From Cloeon dipterum (taxonomy: Eukaryota > Arthropoda > Insecta > Ephemeroptera > Baetidae), in assembly GCF_949628265.1 (NCBI RefSeq), contig NC_088787.1:12948501-13012500 (forward strand): a DNA stretch of 64,000 nucleotides. The letters run 5' to 3'. The notes under the pieces are model-generated. The model made no database searches. It was given only the letters and a program-made list of their open reading frames with translations, and had not been told where the DNA came from. The position numbers and the translations under genes were made by a program. Of the stretch, positions 1 through 11,941 are shown piece after piece. Each line of letters opens with the position of its first letter. Position 1 is the stretch's first letter.

Positions 1-138
1 TCTTAGGCCGAGTAATGGTTAAACGGTCAAGCACACCAAGCGTTATTATTATTATTAATCAATTTCCAGAGTGCATGCGTCCAATGTTTCGACAATTAGT
101 CTTTTTCCACACTGGCGTTAAACGAGGGCCAATATTAC

Positions 139-3100
139 CTGATGGGGTGTGTGGGAGGAAGCTCTGTCATGGCAATGTCGCTCGCCGCCTTGTACGCGAC
201 CAGCGAGTTTTCTGCAGCCTCCTTTCGGTCGTTGCCGGTGGCGAACTCGGCCAGGTATCGGTGGTAGTCTCCCTTCCTGCAATCAAATTATACGGAATCA
301 GTCTCAAGCAAAAGAGATCACAGAGATAAGAGATGTCAACGAATATTTCAAAGGGAAACAGGTATACCTGCCGGGGCAATCGACCTAGAAAGTTGAAAGA
401 GGGTCAAGCGGGCCGAGGGCAAGGCGAAAGGCAAACTTACATTTTGTAGTAGAAGACCTTAGATTCACCAGAGGAGGCGCAGGGGATGAGGTGCTTGTCG
501 AGGACGCCCAGGATGTCGGAGCAAATGTCTCTGAGCTCCTTCTCGACTTGTGACCTGTACTGTCTGATCATCTCGAGCTTCTCCTCGGCGCCTTTGTTCT
601 CCTCCTTCTGTTCGATACTCGAGATGATGCGCCAGGAGGCCCTCCGGGCGCCGATCACGTTCTTGTACGCGACGGACAGCAGGTTGCGCTCCTCCACGGT
701 CAGCTCCACGTCCAGCGATGCCACCTTTTTCATCGCGTCCACCATTTCTGCGGGAACAAAAGGAGCAGCATTTTAATTCAAGTCATTCATCGCTTAGGCA
801 GAGCTGCTTATTGTTAATTGTAACGCCCTTGTTTTGCCGAGCGAAGCCTCTAAAAGAAAACATTCCGCGCGTCTCGCTGCCGAATTGAACTCGTTTGGAA
901 GAAAAAAGGTTAACGAGCCCCCGTCTGATGGGCTGCTGACGTGATTCTCTGCGATTTATTGATTTCCGCGACACAAGGCATGAATTTTTCCTCAAGAGGA
1001 CAGAAATAGTCGGCCGCACACACATGCCTCATATAAATTGAATTTCTGGCAAACGGGGGAAATCGAGTTTGTCGCGTTTGCTTCCAACTCCGCCGAGCAT
1101 GCGGCGAGATGAGTTTAAACCGATTTTTCACAGCAAAGTGGATTTTGGTGCTGTGGGCGCGACTACTCGCGGCTCGAATCAGTTTCGCCTAACGGTGAAA
1201 CCACCTGTTTTCCACCACGACTCCTCATTTTCTCCTTCATCAGAAAGGCAGTTTGCCTGATTTGGTTTCAGCAAAATTGAATATAGTTCACAAATGAATA
1301 TCATACCTTCTTGGATATTATATAAATATATATATTAAAACTGTTTTACTACTTTATTTAAACGTCGGGCAATCATTAAAAGTGACATTTTATGGATCAT
1401 CTTTTCTTTTTTGTCCAGACTAGGCGTTTGTCGCGACAAAAGGGAGTCGAGCGGCGAAAATCCAGCAATTGGCACGCCAAATCCAGGCGCTAAAAATAGC
1501 CGCGCAGCATCGCAGGCTCAAAATAGCGGCAGTGACCGTGTGCTCCAGCACCCCGGGCCTCGCCCCTTGACCCCGGCTGCCTCTCTGGGCCGCCGCGGGC
1601 CGCCAATCAGCCCCCGCGACGTTTCGGCGCCGGCGATTCCGAAAAAGAGGCGGCCTGATTTCGCTTTTGGCCTGCCCGCAGCGTCGAGCGAACGAGCGAG
1701 GCGGCCGCCGCCGCCTGACGTCACGCGCGCTCGCTGGCAACTTGAAGCGCGATGTAGCGAACTCTTTGGAAAATCAATAGCCCCGGCTTAAGTTTAGAAC
1801 CGCACCCGAGCGGCAGCGGCGAACACCGCCGACACCGGCCGTGTTTGCGCTCACTCGCGTGTCCGTCCACTCGCGGCGTCTCGTCCGCACGGCGGCCCCA
1901 GGCTCGAAAAAGCGGTCAGCTCCAGTGAGTGGAGTGGCCCACTACCGAAAATCGGCTATTTCTGGCCGCCGCCTGCTGGAAATAAGCTAAGCCGCGCAAA
2001 TCGCGAATCGCATCCCGGCCATACCGAGACCGCGTGTCTTGCGATAGGTCTGGAAAATTTGGATAGGCTCGCCGAGCTGAGATGGCAATTTCCGAGGAAG
2101 AGAAAAGACCTAAGCTCCTAGAAGAAGGAAAAAACAACTAACTGAATTCAGTGATCGGTTCAAAAGGGAAAAGTTTCTAAAATTGACTGTTCAGTTATAA
2201 AGAAAAATATTAACGCAACGCCTTAACTACAGTCAGTGTTGTAGCTCGTTAGCCTGGCCATTATGGTTTTAAGATATCAATAATATGTCTAGTATCGTTT
2301 CCATGATTTTCTTCTATATATCCTAACCCGAGTTATATTTAATTTTCATGTTACATTAGGACTCGAATGAACTTAGAAACTGGAACACCATCAAATATAT
2401 TGATTCCAGAAGTTACGCAATAATATATTGTTTTCCTTTGTGTAATACAAAACAACTGTGCGCCTTAGGAAGTTATTAGTTCACAATTTCATCACGAAAA
2501 CAGTTAATTTTCTTCAAACAACATCGTCATTTGTTTAATTGCTCAATATCTTAGGATTACTGAGAGTTGGTAGCCGAACTGACGCAGATTTCCCTCGTTT
2601 GACAGGGTGGAAAGCTAACAAAGAGTGGCTTACACTATCAGCCACACGCGCGCGTACCGATAAAGAGTGCTATCAAGCGCAATTCGTCACTCCCTTTTGA
2701 ATCCGAAATGAAAAAGGCGTTATCTGCGGCGGCGATGAAAGTCACCGCGCAGCCAAACAGAATTATGTGTGACGCCGCGAGCAAATAATACTCGCGTCTA
2801 TTTTCCCTGAGATGAGGTCACACGCTGCGCTGCTCGGCTGACTCAGGCGTCTAACTTACACGGCAAATGAGCTGATTTCCTAGCAAAAAAGATCCTCTCG
2901 CGGCAGGCCAACCTGGATCAATCGACAGTGGCGGCGGGCGCTGCGTGGGTCGTACGTACACGCGAGAGGGGTGCCTGCCGAGCAAAAAAACCGAAACGAT
3001 CGGCCGTGTAATTGAACGCACTCAACTTTCGGTTTTGTTTTATTTGCGTCGCGCTCGTGAATAATACAATACTTTGTCACGCAAGCATCAATTGAGAACG

Positions 3101-4122
3101 GAATGGCTAGGGATTCCCGGTCGCCGCTTCCTTCGCTCAGCCTTTTTTCTCCGTGATTTATCGTTATGCTTATCTGAAATAACAATTTTACGATTAAATT
3201 AACTCGAGCTATTTATAAAAAATTTAATAGCTCCGTGACTGTCAACAAATGCAGCACAACATATTATCGATTAAAGTGCACCTGTCATCAATGAACCGTT
3301 CGATAATTTTTTTGATGATAATAATAATAAATTCATTTCGTCATAGAAATTGTTAGCGCATCGGGTGAAATTGCGAAAGCTGAACCCGCTGAACGGAAAG
3401 CCACCCCTTTATTGCTTCCTTCAAATCGGCGCACTTAGCTCGGATTGGCACCAGCGGAAGACAATGGAATGCCTACAGAATACATGAATGCACGCGCACC
3501 GCCCAATTAGGCATCGACTAAGCTCGGCGGATGATTAAGCCGAATGGAATGCGGAAGGCCCGACACCTAAAGGGGTGAGCGGCACCAATTTCACGCTCCA
3601 CGGCCCTGCCAGGAAGACAAGGGCGGAGAGAAGGGTGGGCCCGAGCCGTCGGGGGCTGGTGCGGACGACGGCCGCACCTGACCCGCGACCCGCAGCCCGG
3701 CCCGACAATGGGCCCAGGACCCTACGAAAAGCTCGACGGCCCGGGCCCACCGCCACCGACCGGGAGCTGCCGAACGAACGTGCGGCAGCAATTTTACCCC
3801 GAACGCTCGGTTTGACGTTTCGGCGACGCGCATTTGCCGGTCGGCGTCGCGAACGTGCGGCCAAAACGCGAGCTGGGGCGTTTCCCGGGTCGGCGCCGAC
3901 GGTGCGGACGGCCGCGGTGCTCGCCGTGCTCGCGGAATCTGCAAATTCAGCGGAATTCGACAAGAGGCTTCGCTCGCGGAGACGACTCCAGAGTCGGCTC
4001 TTTCCGCCCACCAAGATCCCGGTGAAATAAGCCACTGCTGCCGAAATTACGCACTTACCATCGTATCTCTCAGCTTGCTCCGCCAATTTGGCTTTGTAAA
4101 CGTTATCCTCCCTTTCTGACAT
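139..4122 (-). CDS. 14-3-3epsilon: 14-3-3 protein epsilon (5' part; gene runs off left edge)
   Basis: This is a phosphoserine/threonine-binding adaptor that acts as a dimer in the cytosol on clients of Ras/MAPK, cell-cycle and other signalling. Coding exons on the minus strand are 4059-4122, 441-747 and 139-276, with GT-AG ends and phases that agree. Exon 1 starts [21 protein letters not shown] and exon 2 carries the invariant [19 protein letters not shown] helix. Exon 3 covers [13 protein letters not shown] to LPPTHPIR. The start and the [19 protein letters not shown] opening are typical of the epsilon isoform rather than zeta. The C-terminal third, beginning LGLALNFSVFYYE in the family, lies beyond position 1. 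Intron 1 is 3.3 kb. The start codon faces SNAP-29 across a short shared promoter. The family assignment is secure; the epsilon subtype is very likely. Confidence 0.96.
748..4058 (-). other. 14-3-3 epsilon intron 1, with two GC-rich blocks
   Basis: This is a 3.3 kb intron. Most of it is AT-rich and unremarkable. Two blocks, about 1410-1900 and 3560-4030, are strikingly GC- and CpG-rich and carry long frames without any recognisable protein. Such blocks could be intronic enhancers or alternative promoters, but nothing in the sequence proves this. No transposon was recognised. Confidence 0.5.
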
Positions 4123-4654
4123 GACGGATGATTTGAGATTTTCCACCTAGGTAACAATCAGGCCGTACTCTCAAAATGCAAGATGGCTGCGTCCGCGATC
4201 GCCCGCTCAACTACGCCAAAGTAGTCCGCGTATTGTGTATCCGTGCGCGCGCAGCGGCTGCTTCCTCCGCTTCAAAGAATAGGGCAGCCGCTGCTGGTGG
4301 AGCTGCTAGAGAGTGGATCAATCGACAGCGTTGCCGTTTTCATGGCTAGTCCGTGACGGCGAATCGGTGAATCACGCGACAGCTAGTGTCAGTGTCGCGA
4401 AGTAGAGCTATTTTTTTCCGCAAGTGGTTCAGTTCAGTGTCCCAGTCTGAGTGTCGTCACCTCGTCACGTCTTGTCACGCACAATCAGTGTTTATCAGAA
4501 TTCATATTTTGCAAGTAAAACCGCAAAAAACGTAGGTACATATGACCTTACTTCGTCTTGTCCTCGTCATTACTTATACGCACTATTCGTTCGCATTTTT
4601 CTGCGGTAAAAATAAATTGTTTTGATAAATGATTGCAGAGCTATATTTCTCACT
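4123..4654. promoter_or_regulatory. Divergent promoter region of 14-3-3 epsilon and SNAP-29
   Basis: The two start codons are 532 bases apart and face away from each other. A YY1-like motif, AAGATGGCTGCG, lies at about 4180, close to the expected 14-3-3 start site. A SNAP-29 5' UTR intron is likely: a donor near 4515 or 4536 pairs with the acceptor TTGCAG at 4638, 16 bases before the ATG. No TATA box is seen on either side, as expected for housekeeping genes. Confidence 0.5.
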
Positions 4655-5655
4655 ATGGCCTATCAACCTTCGTCTTCTAAATTTTCGGACGTCGACGACG
4701 ACGCATTTCTACGGCACTCGAAGAGCGGGTCATCTGGCTACATGTTCCAGTCTGACAGTCTGTCCAGGGAGCAACAAGACCTAGAGGACAGAAGGCTGCA
4801 GCTGCTGGAGAAGCGGAGGCAAATCGAGCAAAGGACAGTTGAGTCATCCAACAGATCCATCGGACTTCTCAGAGACTCGGAGCAGATCGGAGTTGCGACC
4901 GCAGAGGTTTGATTAATTATAAATACCATTTTAATATTTTGGTTTAATTTTCTCGAAACTTCAGGAGCTTGTGAGGCAGCGAGAGCAGCTGGAGAGAACT
5001 GAGTCAAGGCTGGACGAGATAAACAACACTCTACGCTTCAGTCAGAAACATATCAATGGAATAAAGGTATGTCAGTGGATGGGCGTTTTAAAAAAATGCA
5101 CTTACGTAATAAAATGTTCCTTAGAGCGTTTTTGGGAGCTTGAAAAATTACATCAGTGGTAGAGGGGCCAATGCAAATAATGCGAATGCTTCCACGTCAC
5201 AGCGCCCTGCGGAGGTGTCAAGAGAAACAACCGCCCTGGCAAGTCGGTTGCAGGAGATGAAGCCTGAGAGCCCCAATGATGACCATCCTGGTAAAATAGA
5301 CCATGATAATTCGCTTCGTAGTGTGAGTTGAAATTTTTGCAGCCCTGCGGATCCGAGGTCTTACTGAAGAAAGAACTTCCTCAGGTTCTTCTGGCATTAG
5401 AGACGCCAATCGGGTGCTTGACGATAATTTAGGTAATTTATCAGCTTCTCTAACTTAAGAATTCTGCTCTCATTCATTTGCTTTCCAGACGAAATGTGTT
5501 CTGGACTCGCACGTCTCAAAGGTCTGGCCAGTGGTCTGAATGAAGAGATTGTCGGCCAGAACGAGATGCTGGACCGAATAACCACCAAGACCGAGAAGGC
5601 CGACACCACGATCGACCATCAAAACCGCGATATGAGACGCATCTTGAAGAAGTGA
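4655..5655 (+). CDS. Snap29: Synaptosomal-associated protein 29 (SNAP-29, Qbc-SNARE)
   Basis: This Qb+Qc SNARE pairs with syntaxin 17 and VAMP7/8 to fuse autophagosomes with lysosomes and also serves other endomembrane fusions. Exons are 4655-4906, 4965-5066, 5125-5290, 5343-5432 and 5489-5655, giving 258 residues, close to the family's usual 250-260. The first SNARE motif (about residues 40-120) has regular heptads with SIGLLRDSEQIGVATAEEL. The C-terminal SNARE motif (about 195-258) contains LARLKGLASGLNEEIVGQNEMLDRI and ends near RRILKK. No cysteine-rich palmitoylation loop is present, which separates it from SNAP-25. The start ATGG is the first methionine after a likely 5' UTR intron. The usual N-terminal NPF motif was not seen. 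A poly(A) signal lies at 6029. Confidence 0.93.
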
Positions 5656-6654
5656 ACGCTCTCTCACCTTGTCCATTCATTGTCGGCACCCACTTTGGTT
5701 TTTACATTGATTCTCGCTACTGAAACGTGCTATGGGAAATACTCTCGTGATTCGTGATAAAAAAAAATACTGATATTCATGGATACTTTACGTTAAGTTT
5801 ATTCCAAGCTATTATATTTGCTGCGAAAGGAAATATTGTTGGTAATTTTTGAACACATGCAAGTGCGCCTCAATTATTTAGATTGTACACAACCTTTGCA
5901 ATAATGTTATTCTCTCTTATCTCAACAATGCCAATGTGATAGGCTTGTATTATTTAGTTTTCATCAGAATGTCATCATCTCGGGTTTGAATTATTTTCTG
6001 GGACCATGACCGTGTTTCGTCTCATTAAAATAAAGTTTATATTTCATGAGACTTTTATTTCAAATTAATCAAAACAGAATGGAATGGTAGGAAGGAAAAA
6101 ATAACAAAATAACCAATCGAACACAAAAGTATAACAATAGATATCACTACAGAATAGATTGTGGAATGAACATGGTGACAAAAAATGCAAAACATACAAT
6201 TAAAGAAGTCTGAAGTAGAGAACAATTTACGCAGTGCATTCAAATATAATATATTTCTCTTCAACACTTAACATTCACTAAGCTAATCATTTCTGTCATA
6301 GTGCAAAAATTTCAAGTCTTATTATTTGTTGGCAAATTATTTAACATCTCAAATTGTTAACTATTTAGGATTTAGATAAGCAATTCGGTCGTAAAAATAT
6401 ATATATATGTTTCAAAACAAAAATGCATTTTTGCGGAATGATGATTAATTACTACTGCGCCGGCCAATCAGGTGCAAGTGTTGAATATGTGTCAGTGACC
6501 TAGGCCAGTCTAGAGCAAGTCTGCGGTTAGGGAATATAAAATTTCTGATGGGATTTAGTTTAGGCACTTGCAAAAGCCATAATTAGGGGACAAATACTGG
6601 TTCCAAAACCGCAGACGAGTAACTTCTAACGTTGGCTTGCGGTTATGATGCGCT
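5656..6654. other. Tail-to-tail spacer between SNAP-29 and the citrate carrier
   Basis: This stretch holds the two 3' UTRs. An AATAAA on the plus strand at 6029-6034 fits SNAP-29. A TTTATT at about 6054-6059 reads AATAAA on the minus strand and fits the citrate carrier, so the transcripts probably abut or overlap by a few tens of bases. No gene was recognised; the AT-rich 62-70-codon frames here are chance. Confidence 0.5.
6029..6034 (+). terminator. Poly(A) signal of SNAP-29
   Basis: AATAAA lies about 375 bases after the SNAP-29 stop and is the best candidate before the opposing gene's 3' UTR. Confidence 0.6.
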
Positions 6655-9605
6655 TCACTTCCAGAACTTGTTGAACAGCTCCATGAACGAGTCATAGATC
6701 ATGAAGGTGATTGCCACGTCGAGACACACTCGACTCAGCCTAGGCACCGTACCCTTGTAGAACCTGGACAAGGAAATAATTTATATCACAAATAATAATG
6801 TTTTATTCATTATGGATGATACAATTAACACTCTAGTTAAATGGCTGTTTGATAAATCTGTTTGCAAGTTAACTGACATCAAGTCCAATAAAGTTTGTTA
6901 AATTTTGAGTTGTGTGTGTGTGTGTTGTCACACACTGTTGTGCAAATATGTGATTAAATTATGAGGTTATTGAGTTAGATAAATATAAATTGAAAATATT
7001 GTTATAGCCAACATGAAATCTTTTGAGATTAAAGAGAAAATAATTACGCTTTCGGTCCTTCATGTCTCCAGATCTGTAGAGCGCAGTCGGCAGTGTTTTT
7101 ATACTTGTGAGCATCAAGACCCTACAATTATTTCCAAATAGTTTTGAGTGCTGAGTAACCGATGACGAGAAAGTTCATTGCTCAAACCTGCATTCTGGTC
7201 TTGACGACGTCGATGGGAGTGTTTCCGAAGACAGAGGCTGCTCCGGCGACGGCACCAAACGCGCCCACCACCAGCTTTGGCACGTGGGCATTCGGGTCAC
7301 CCTTGCGGTACCAGTCTTTGCACGTTTCCATCACATAGAACCGGATGGCTTGGTTGCTGCCCTGCTTCATGATGGTGGCTGACAGACCCTGATATGTACC
7401 CCTGATGCCTGAAATAAAATTTCACCATTCCTAATTTTTTTAAAAAAAACTTGAAACTTATATATATTTATTTTTTTTATTTCATAGAAAATCTGTCAGG
7501 ATTCAGCTGATTTTTTTCTTGGGTAATTGCAGTCTTTTATTATTTGAGCTAGAATGAATGTTTTGAATGCGCAAGCAGAACTTTAACGCTAGCATTATTC
7601 ATGGAATTTTCCCCGTTGAGTTTAGCAACAGAAACGCTTGCCCCATGTGGAAACAGCTTGATCTATTTATAACTACAAGTGATAGAAAAGCTATTTTTCA
7701 GAAATCCGGGTTTTCCGTACCTTGTTCTTTGATGATCAACGAAACGCCGTGGAAAAATCCTTTAAAGCGCGGGTTAGGCGAGCGCTGGTCGTTGATAAAC
7801 TTGACTTTGACTGTCTCCATGGGCGTAACAGCGAAAATTGCTTCGCACACTCCGGCACCGAGACCACAAAGCAGGCGCCCACCTGGACTCAGGTTGCCTT
7901 TGGAATCGACGCTGCGCTTTTTGAACTCTTCAAAAGCACCAAATCTGTGGATTGCACAAATTTATCTACTGCTAAATAGAGCAATTTCTAAAATAATTAG
8001 GTCATTTGAAATAAAAAATACTTATGTAAAATGACTATGTTTGCTTCAATATTGTTTTCATTAACCAGCTGCATTTTTAGCTAGTTTAATTTGGTAAAAT
8101 GTGAATACCTGACGGCTGATTTCGGAATTGAGCCGTAGAGAAGGACACTGAGGCCACGGTAGAGTCCGAAGAAGCCCCGCTGCTTGACCGTTTTCTTGAC
8201 GCAGTCGACAATGCCATCGTACTGCTTGGTGCCACCTTTGCCGGATTTCTCGTCCAGCTGTAGCTGCGTCTTGACGTACTCGGTTGGGAATGTAATGCAT
8301 ATTTCAATGCCGCCAGTAATCCCTCCTAAGCGACGGGAAAAGACTTTTAATTTTAAACTGCCTTTGAAAACTAAAGCGTGGTCGCGGAGTTAAATGAAAG
8401 ACATTGATGTCCAGCGAAAAAAATGTACCTCGGTCATTATTTTAAACTCCATATCCCAGGCATTGGATTCTTAATTAAGAGACATAAAATGCTACTGTGG
8501 CTTAAACTTTCTCTGGATGAGAGGGATGCAATTTATTCATAAATATTTACACACAAAAACGGTTAACTCATAAAATGAAACAACACTGAAGTTGAAAAGT
8601 ATGGAGAAAACGATAACCTAGCATTGCCTCTGAACCGATAAAAAATAACAAGGTTGATGAAAAGATAAAAATACAAGAAATTTATCCATGTATCACAATA
8701 CCATTAAAAGTTAAGCAACACCCGCGTTCTAAACTCCTTTAGCAATAATTTTTATGGGTCTGTTCACACTAGCTTTTCGTCGCCAGTCGCCACTTGGATG
8801 GAAGCGGACTGTCAAAGGTAGGCAACACGCACATCACCTGTGCGGAGCAAAATGCCTATCCTCGTCTGCAGGGGCTAATGAACTCAATGAATGCACGAGA
8901 AAATTTTTAATATATTTCTGTCCCACGTCCTTCAAGGCAAGTACAAAATTCTATGGAAGAGTGAGTTTGTCGTTATCACGATTATGAAGAACTCGGGATT
9001 CTAGAAAACCTCTTAGTTAGTTGAAGCCCAATGCGATCAGAGTTTAAACCGCCTTCATACAAACTCGTTCAGTGACATTCCCCAAGGCTGTAGAACAACT
9101 TGAGAAAACTTTCCACGGCTAAGATAACTGTAGAGAAAAAGTGAAATTAAAAAATCCCCTCCATTTATTTACGCTGAATTAAACATGGTTAAATTTCAAT
9201 TCCACTTGGCGTTTTTTTTTTTATTTCACAAATCCAATAGGGAATGATGCTTAATTAAAAACTAACACACACCGGCAAATTCAAAATATGAAATACATAT
9301 TCTGACGCACCAAACAGTCTCAAGAGAGCAAATAAGTGCCGAGAGAAACGTTGATTGTGCAAATGCCGGCGGAGGCAAAAACAACGCGACCTTGGCCCGC
9401 AACCCTAACGTCCTATTCGCACTTGGAAGCAAATAACGAAAAAAAAATAAATTAAAATAAAGGGCTGATGGAATCTGGAATCGGTGTTCGCACCTGCGAT
9501 GATGCCCTTGACACCCTGGCCCCCTCCGGCGGCGGCGGCAGCACCATGCTCGGTCATCCATGGCCTGACGAACGGGTTCCTCCTCGCGGTGCCGGACGAG
9601 TTCAT
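6655..9605 (-). CDS. sea: Mitochondrial tricarboxylate (citrate) carrier, SLC25A1 family
   Basis: This inner-membrane carrier exchanges mitochondrial citrate for malate and supplies cytosolic acetyl-CoA. The Drosophila orthologue is scheggia. Exons on the minus strand are 9494-9605, 8109-8325, 7721-7944, 7188-7408, 7048-7121 and 6655-6763, giving 318 residues with consistent phases. The three carrier repeats each open with a P-x-[DE]-x-x-[KR] signature: FPTEYVKTQ (about residue 51), TPMETVKVK (about 150) and [11 protein letters not shown] (about 250). The substrate-specific stretch [20 protein letters not shown] matches the citrate carriers closely. The chosen start [12 protein letters not shown] is the only ATG in frame before the conserved part and gives an ordinary N-terminus. 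Intron 1 is 1.2 kb. The gene is head-to-head with PEX12. Confidence 0.95.
6907..6924. repeat. (TG)n simple repeat
   Basis: A short TG dinucleotide run lies in the last intron of the citrate carrier. No function is implied. Confidence 0.7.
8326..9493 (-). other. Citrate carrier intron 1
   Basis: This is a 1.17 kb AT-rich intron with normal GT-AG ends. I saw no transposon, RNA gene or conserved block in it. Confidence 0.5.
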
Positions 9606-10001
9606 CTCGAGTTCTTGCAGTGTCCTTCTCTCGCTCAGTCAGCTCGTCATGCGATGCCAGAGATAAATCTTTGCCGAGTCCGCCGTCCCCTTGTGATGCA
9701 AGTCACTCCCCCTTCTCTCCAGCAGCTGGGTGCCGCACTGGACGGGTGGACTCTGCGCAGGGCAGCCAACTTGCCTTTGTTTACGTTTTCACTGGACCTG
9801 CTGCGCGACTCTTTAAAAAGGGAAAGGTGTCCTAAATTAATTTAATTCGCATGGTTTTGGCCCACTGCCGACCTCGCATGATGTGAAGCTTTGAGGGTTT
9901 TTGAAAGACAAGGTGATTTACTGCGGACAGGGAGAGTGGTTTAATTTTATACAAATTAATTTTTTTTTTCTTTGATTTTGCAGATTTTTTTGCGTGATTG
10001 A
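9606..10001. promoter_or_regulatory. Divergent promoter of the citrate carrier and PEX12
   Basis: Fewer than 400 bases separate the two start codons, so promoter and both 5' UTRs must lie here. The left half is GC-rich and the right half AT-rich. No TATA box or other motif was convincing. Confidence 0.45.
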
Positions 10002-11273
10002 ATGGCTGAGCGAGGAGCATTTTTGACGTCAACGACGGTCAGCCGTCCTTCCTTCTTCGAGGTGTTGGCCCAGGAAAATTTAGCCAGCACAATCCACCCT
10101 GCCTTAAAAAGGATAGCCAATGTAGGATTTTTTAATTTTAAATATCATACAGAAAGATCATGATTTTTTAACAGTTCCTAGCTGCATCGAATCCCAGAGT
10201 CTATGGCTGGATATTACAGTGGTTTGATGAAATTTACCTTGTCTTTAATTACTGTGTGCAAACCCACTACTTGAGAAATTACGGTGATTATAACAAAATT
10301 ACAGGTTTTAGAAATGTTGAATTCAAATTGATATAGGTGCCTCATTTGCTGAGACGTTCTACGGCCTTAAAAGAGCGTCTCTAAACAAACCAAACGCAGC
10401 TTTCCTGACAACTAAACAGAAAAACCTGTCGCTTGTTGTGATAGTACTAATTGACTACGTGAAAAACAAGCTTGCTCTCTTGATCGAAGAATGGAAAAAC
10501 TGCTCAAATTTGGAGCCTCCCAAGGTAGATTTTATTCTTTTATTCATTAAAATTTAAATTGCATCGTCCATTCCAGGCACTGTTTTTAAAATATTGGGCC
10601 AACATGCAAGTTCTGTGGCGCGCAGTGTTCCTTGCCAACCTGCTCAGCTACATGAATGGAGGAACCGACTATCACTCTCCTCTCATGAGGTTTGCAGGAG
10701 TCGGTTTGAAAAATGCGGAGGAAGAGACAGAGTTGAGGGACACTAGTAATTTAAGGCAATTGGTCCTTTTTAATTTTCCCCCATATTCTGAATTGATGCA
10801 TTGATGACAGTATTTGGAGGAGAGCGATTGCCCTGATCGGGCCAGGCCTTGCCAGGTGTCTGGAAATTAGCGCATTCACCCTTCAGTTCCTGCAGTGGTG
10901 GCACGGCGATGATGGCCCCAGGACTAAGCTTGTCGCCCTCCCTGTGCCTTCTGCGCCACCGGTGAGCCACTCTCGCTTTCCCTGCAACGCATGTCACCCT
11001 TCTCTATTCTTTCAGTTGTTGCCTGGCGGCCAGGAATATTCAGGGCTGTGTCCGTTGTGCCTGAGACCATGGAACATTGAGACCGTTTTACCAGTTTCTG
11101 GGTATTGTTCTATAATTAAAGAAATTCCTAACTCTTCCTGTCTCTTCCACAGGTTTGTTTTCTGCTACAAGTGCATTTTCCAGCATTTGAAAGAAACACA
11201 GAGATGTCCTGTCACCAACTATCCAGCGACAACGGATGATTTGCTTCGAATTTACTCAATGAGGAACCATTGA
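10002..11273 (+). CDS. Pex12: Peroxisome assembly protein 12 (PEX12, RING ubiquitin ligase)
   Basis: PEX12 is a membrane RING protein of the PEX2-PEX10-PEX12 ligase that ubiquitinates the import receptor PEX5. Exons are 10002-10121, 10175-10283, 10337-10524, 10577-10755, 10811-10961, 11016-11101 and 11153-11273, giving 317 residues. The N-terminal part has the Pex2/Pex12 helices (RPSFFEVLAQENL, ASFAETFYGLKR), and TLQFLQWWH precedes the RING. The RING CPLC...VFCYKCIF...CPVTNYP has the reduced cysteine set typical of PEX12, which binds one zinc. The exon 4/5 junction keeps frame only if intron 4 starts with GC at 10756; a GT at 10746 gives the wrong phase. The family is confident; that one junction is inferred. 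Confidence 0.92.
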
Positions 11274-11372
11274 AATTACAGTTGGGTTTACTTTGTATGA
11301 TTATTTTTGTACATCAGGGTTTATTTTTATTAATTCCTTGGTTACTGGGCTCAAGCCAGTGAAACCATGATA

Positions 11373-11378
11373 AATAAA
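11373..11378 (+). terminator. Poly(A) signal of PEX12
   Basis: AATAAA lies 100 bases after the PEX12 stop codon. Confidence 0.7.
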
Positions 11379-11692
11379 GCGCAGGAATAAGATTAAAAAG
11401 CACGCTTTTAAAATTTATGTCAATTTTCCCTATTTTTTTTAAAGAGACCAGTGCATTTTGCTTAAAATTCAACCTTTTTTGTTAATTTCTATCAAGTAGC
11501 GCAGATGGAAAGAATTCATATAAAACTTTTAATTAAAATAATAGGCTTTGTGTCTGCATCCTTATTTTATGACTTACAACAATTCCCTGGTTTTTGTTTG
11601 AGATGCATTTGAATTTATGGAATTTGATTATGTCTGACTAACGAATAGGCTCATGAAAGAAATTCCATTGATATTGTATATGCAATGTTAAA

Positions 11693-11698
11693 TTTATT
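11693..11698 (-). terminator. Poly(A) signal of the GTPase gene
   Basis: AATAAA on the minus strand lies about 245 bases past the GTPase stop codon. The opposing PEX12 signal is about 315 bases away, so the two ends do not need to overlap. Confidence 0.5.
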
Positions 11699-11941
11699 AT
11701 ATTTTCAAGAGGCGAGTTTAACTCAATATTTTTCAAATGGTATGTTAGACGATTCAGATCAAGATTTATACAGCTATTCTTTACAAATAAATGCCACAAA
11801 TAAAAGCCGGAATGCATGAGAGACTCAATCGAAAAGATTGCACAAAGCGTAGACAATGCAAACTATGCACACTAAAAATTGCTGCAAATACAAGGAACAC
11901 ATTCGACACCATTGAATGATGAAAGAGTGGCAAGGCCGCAG

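Noticed and set aside
1411-1791. Overlapping open frames on both strands in a GC-rich block
   Set aside because: Both strands are open because of base composition. There is no recognisable domain and the residues are low-complexity Arg/Pro/Ala.
3535-4146. A 203-codon minus-strand open frame running upstream into 14-3-3 exon 1
   Set aside because: Only the end near 4059-4122 is the real exon. The rest is GC-rich intron, where stop codons are rare, and the GT donor at 4058 with the phase match to 747 explains the gene.
10746-10747. GT donor for PEX12 intron 4
   Set aside because: It leaves the wrong phase for the downstream exon; GC at 10756 restores the frame.
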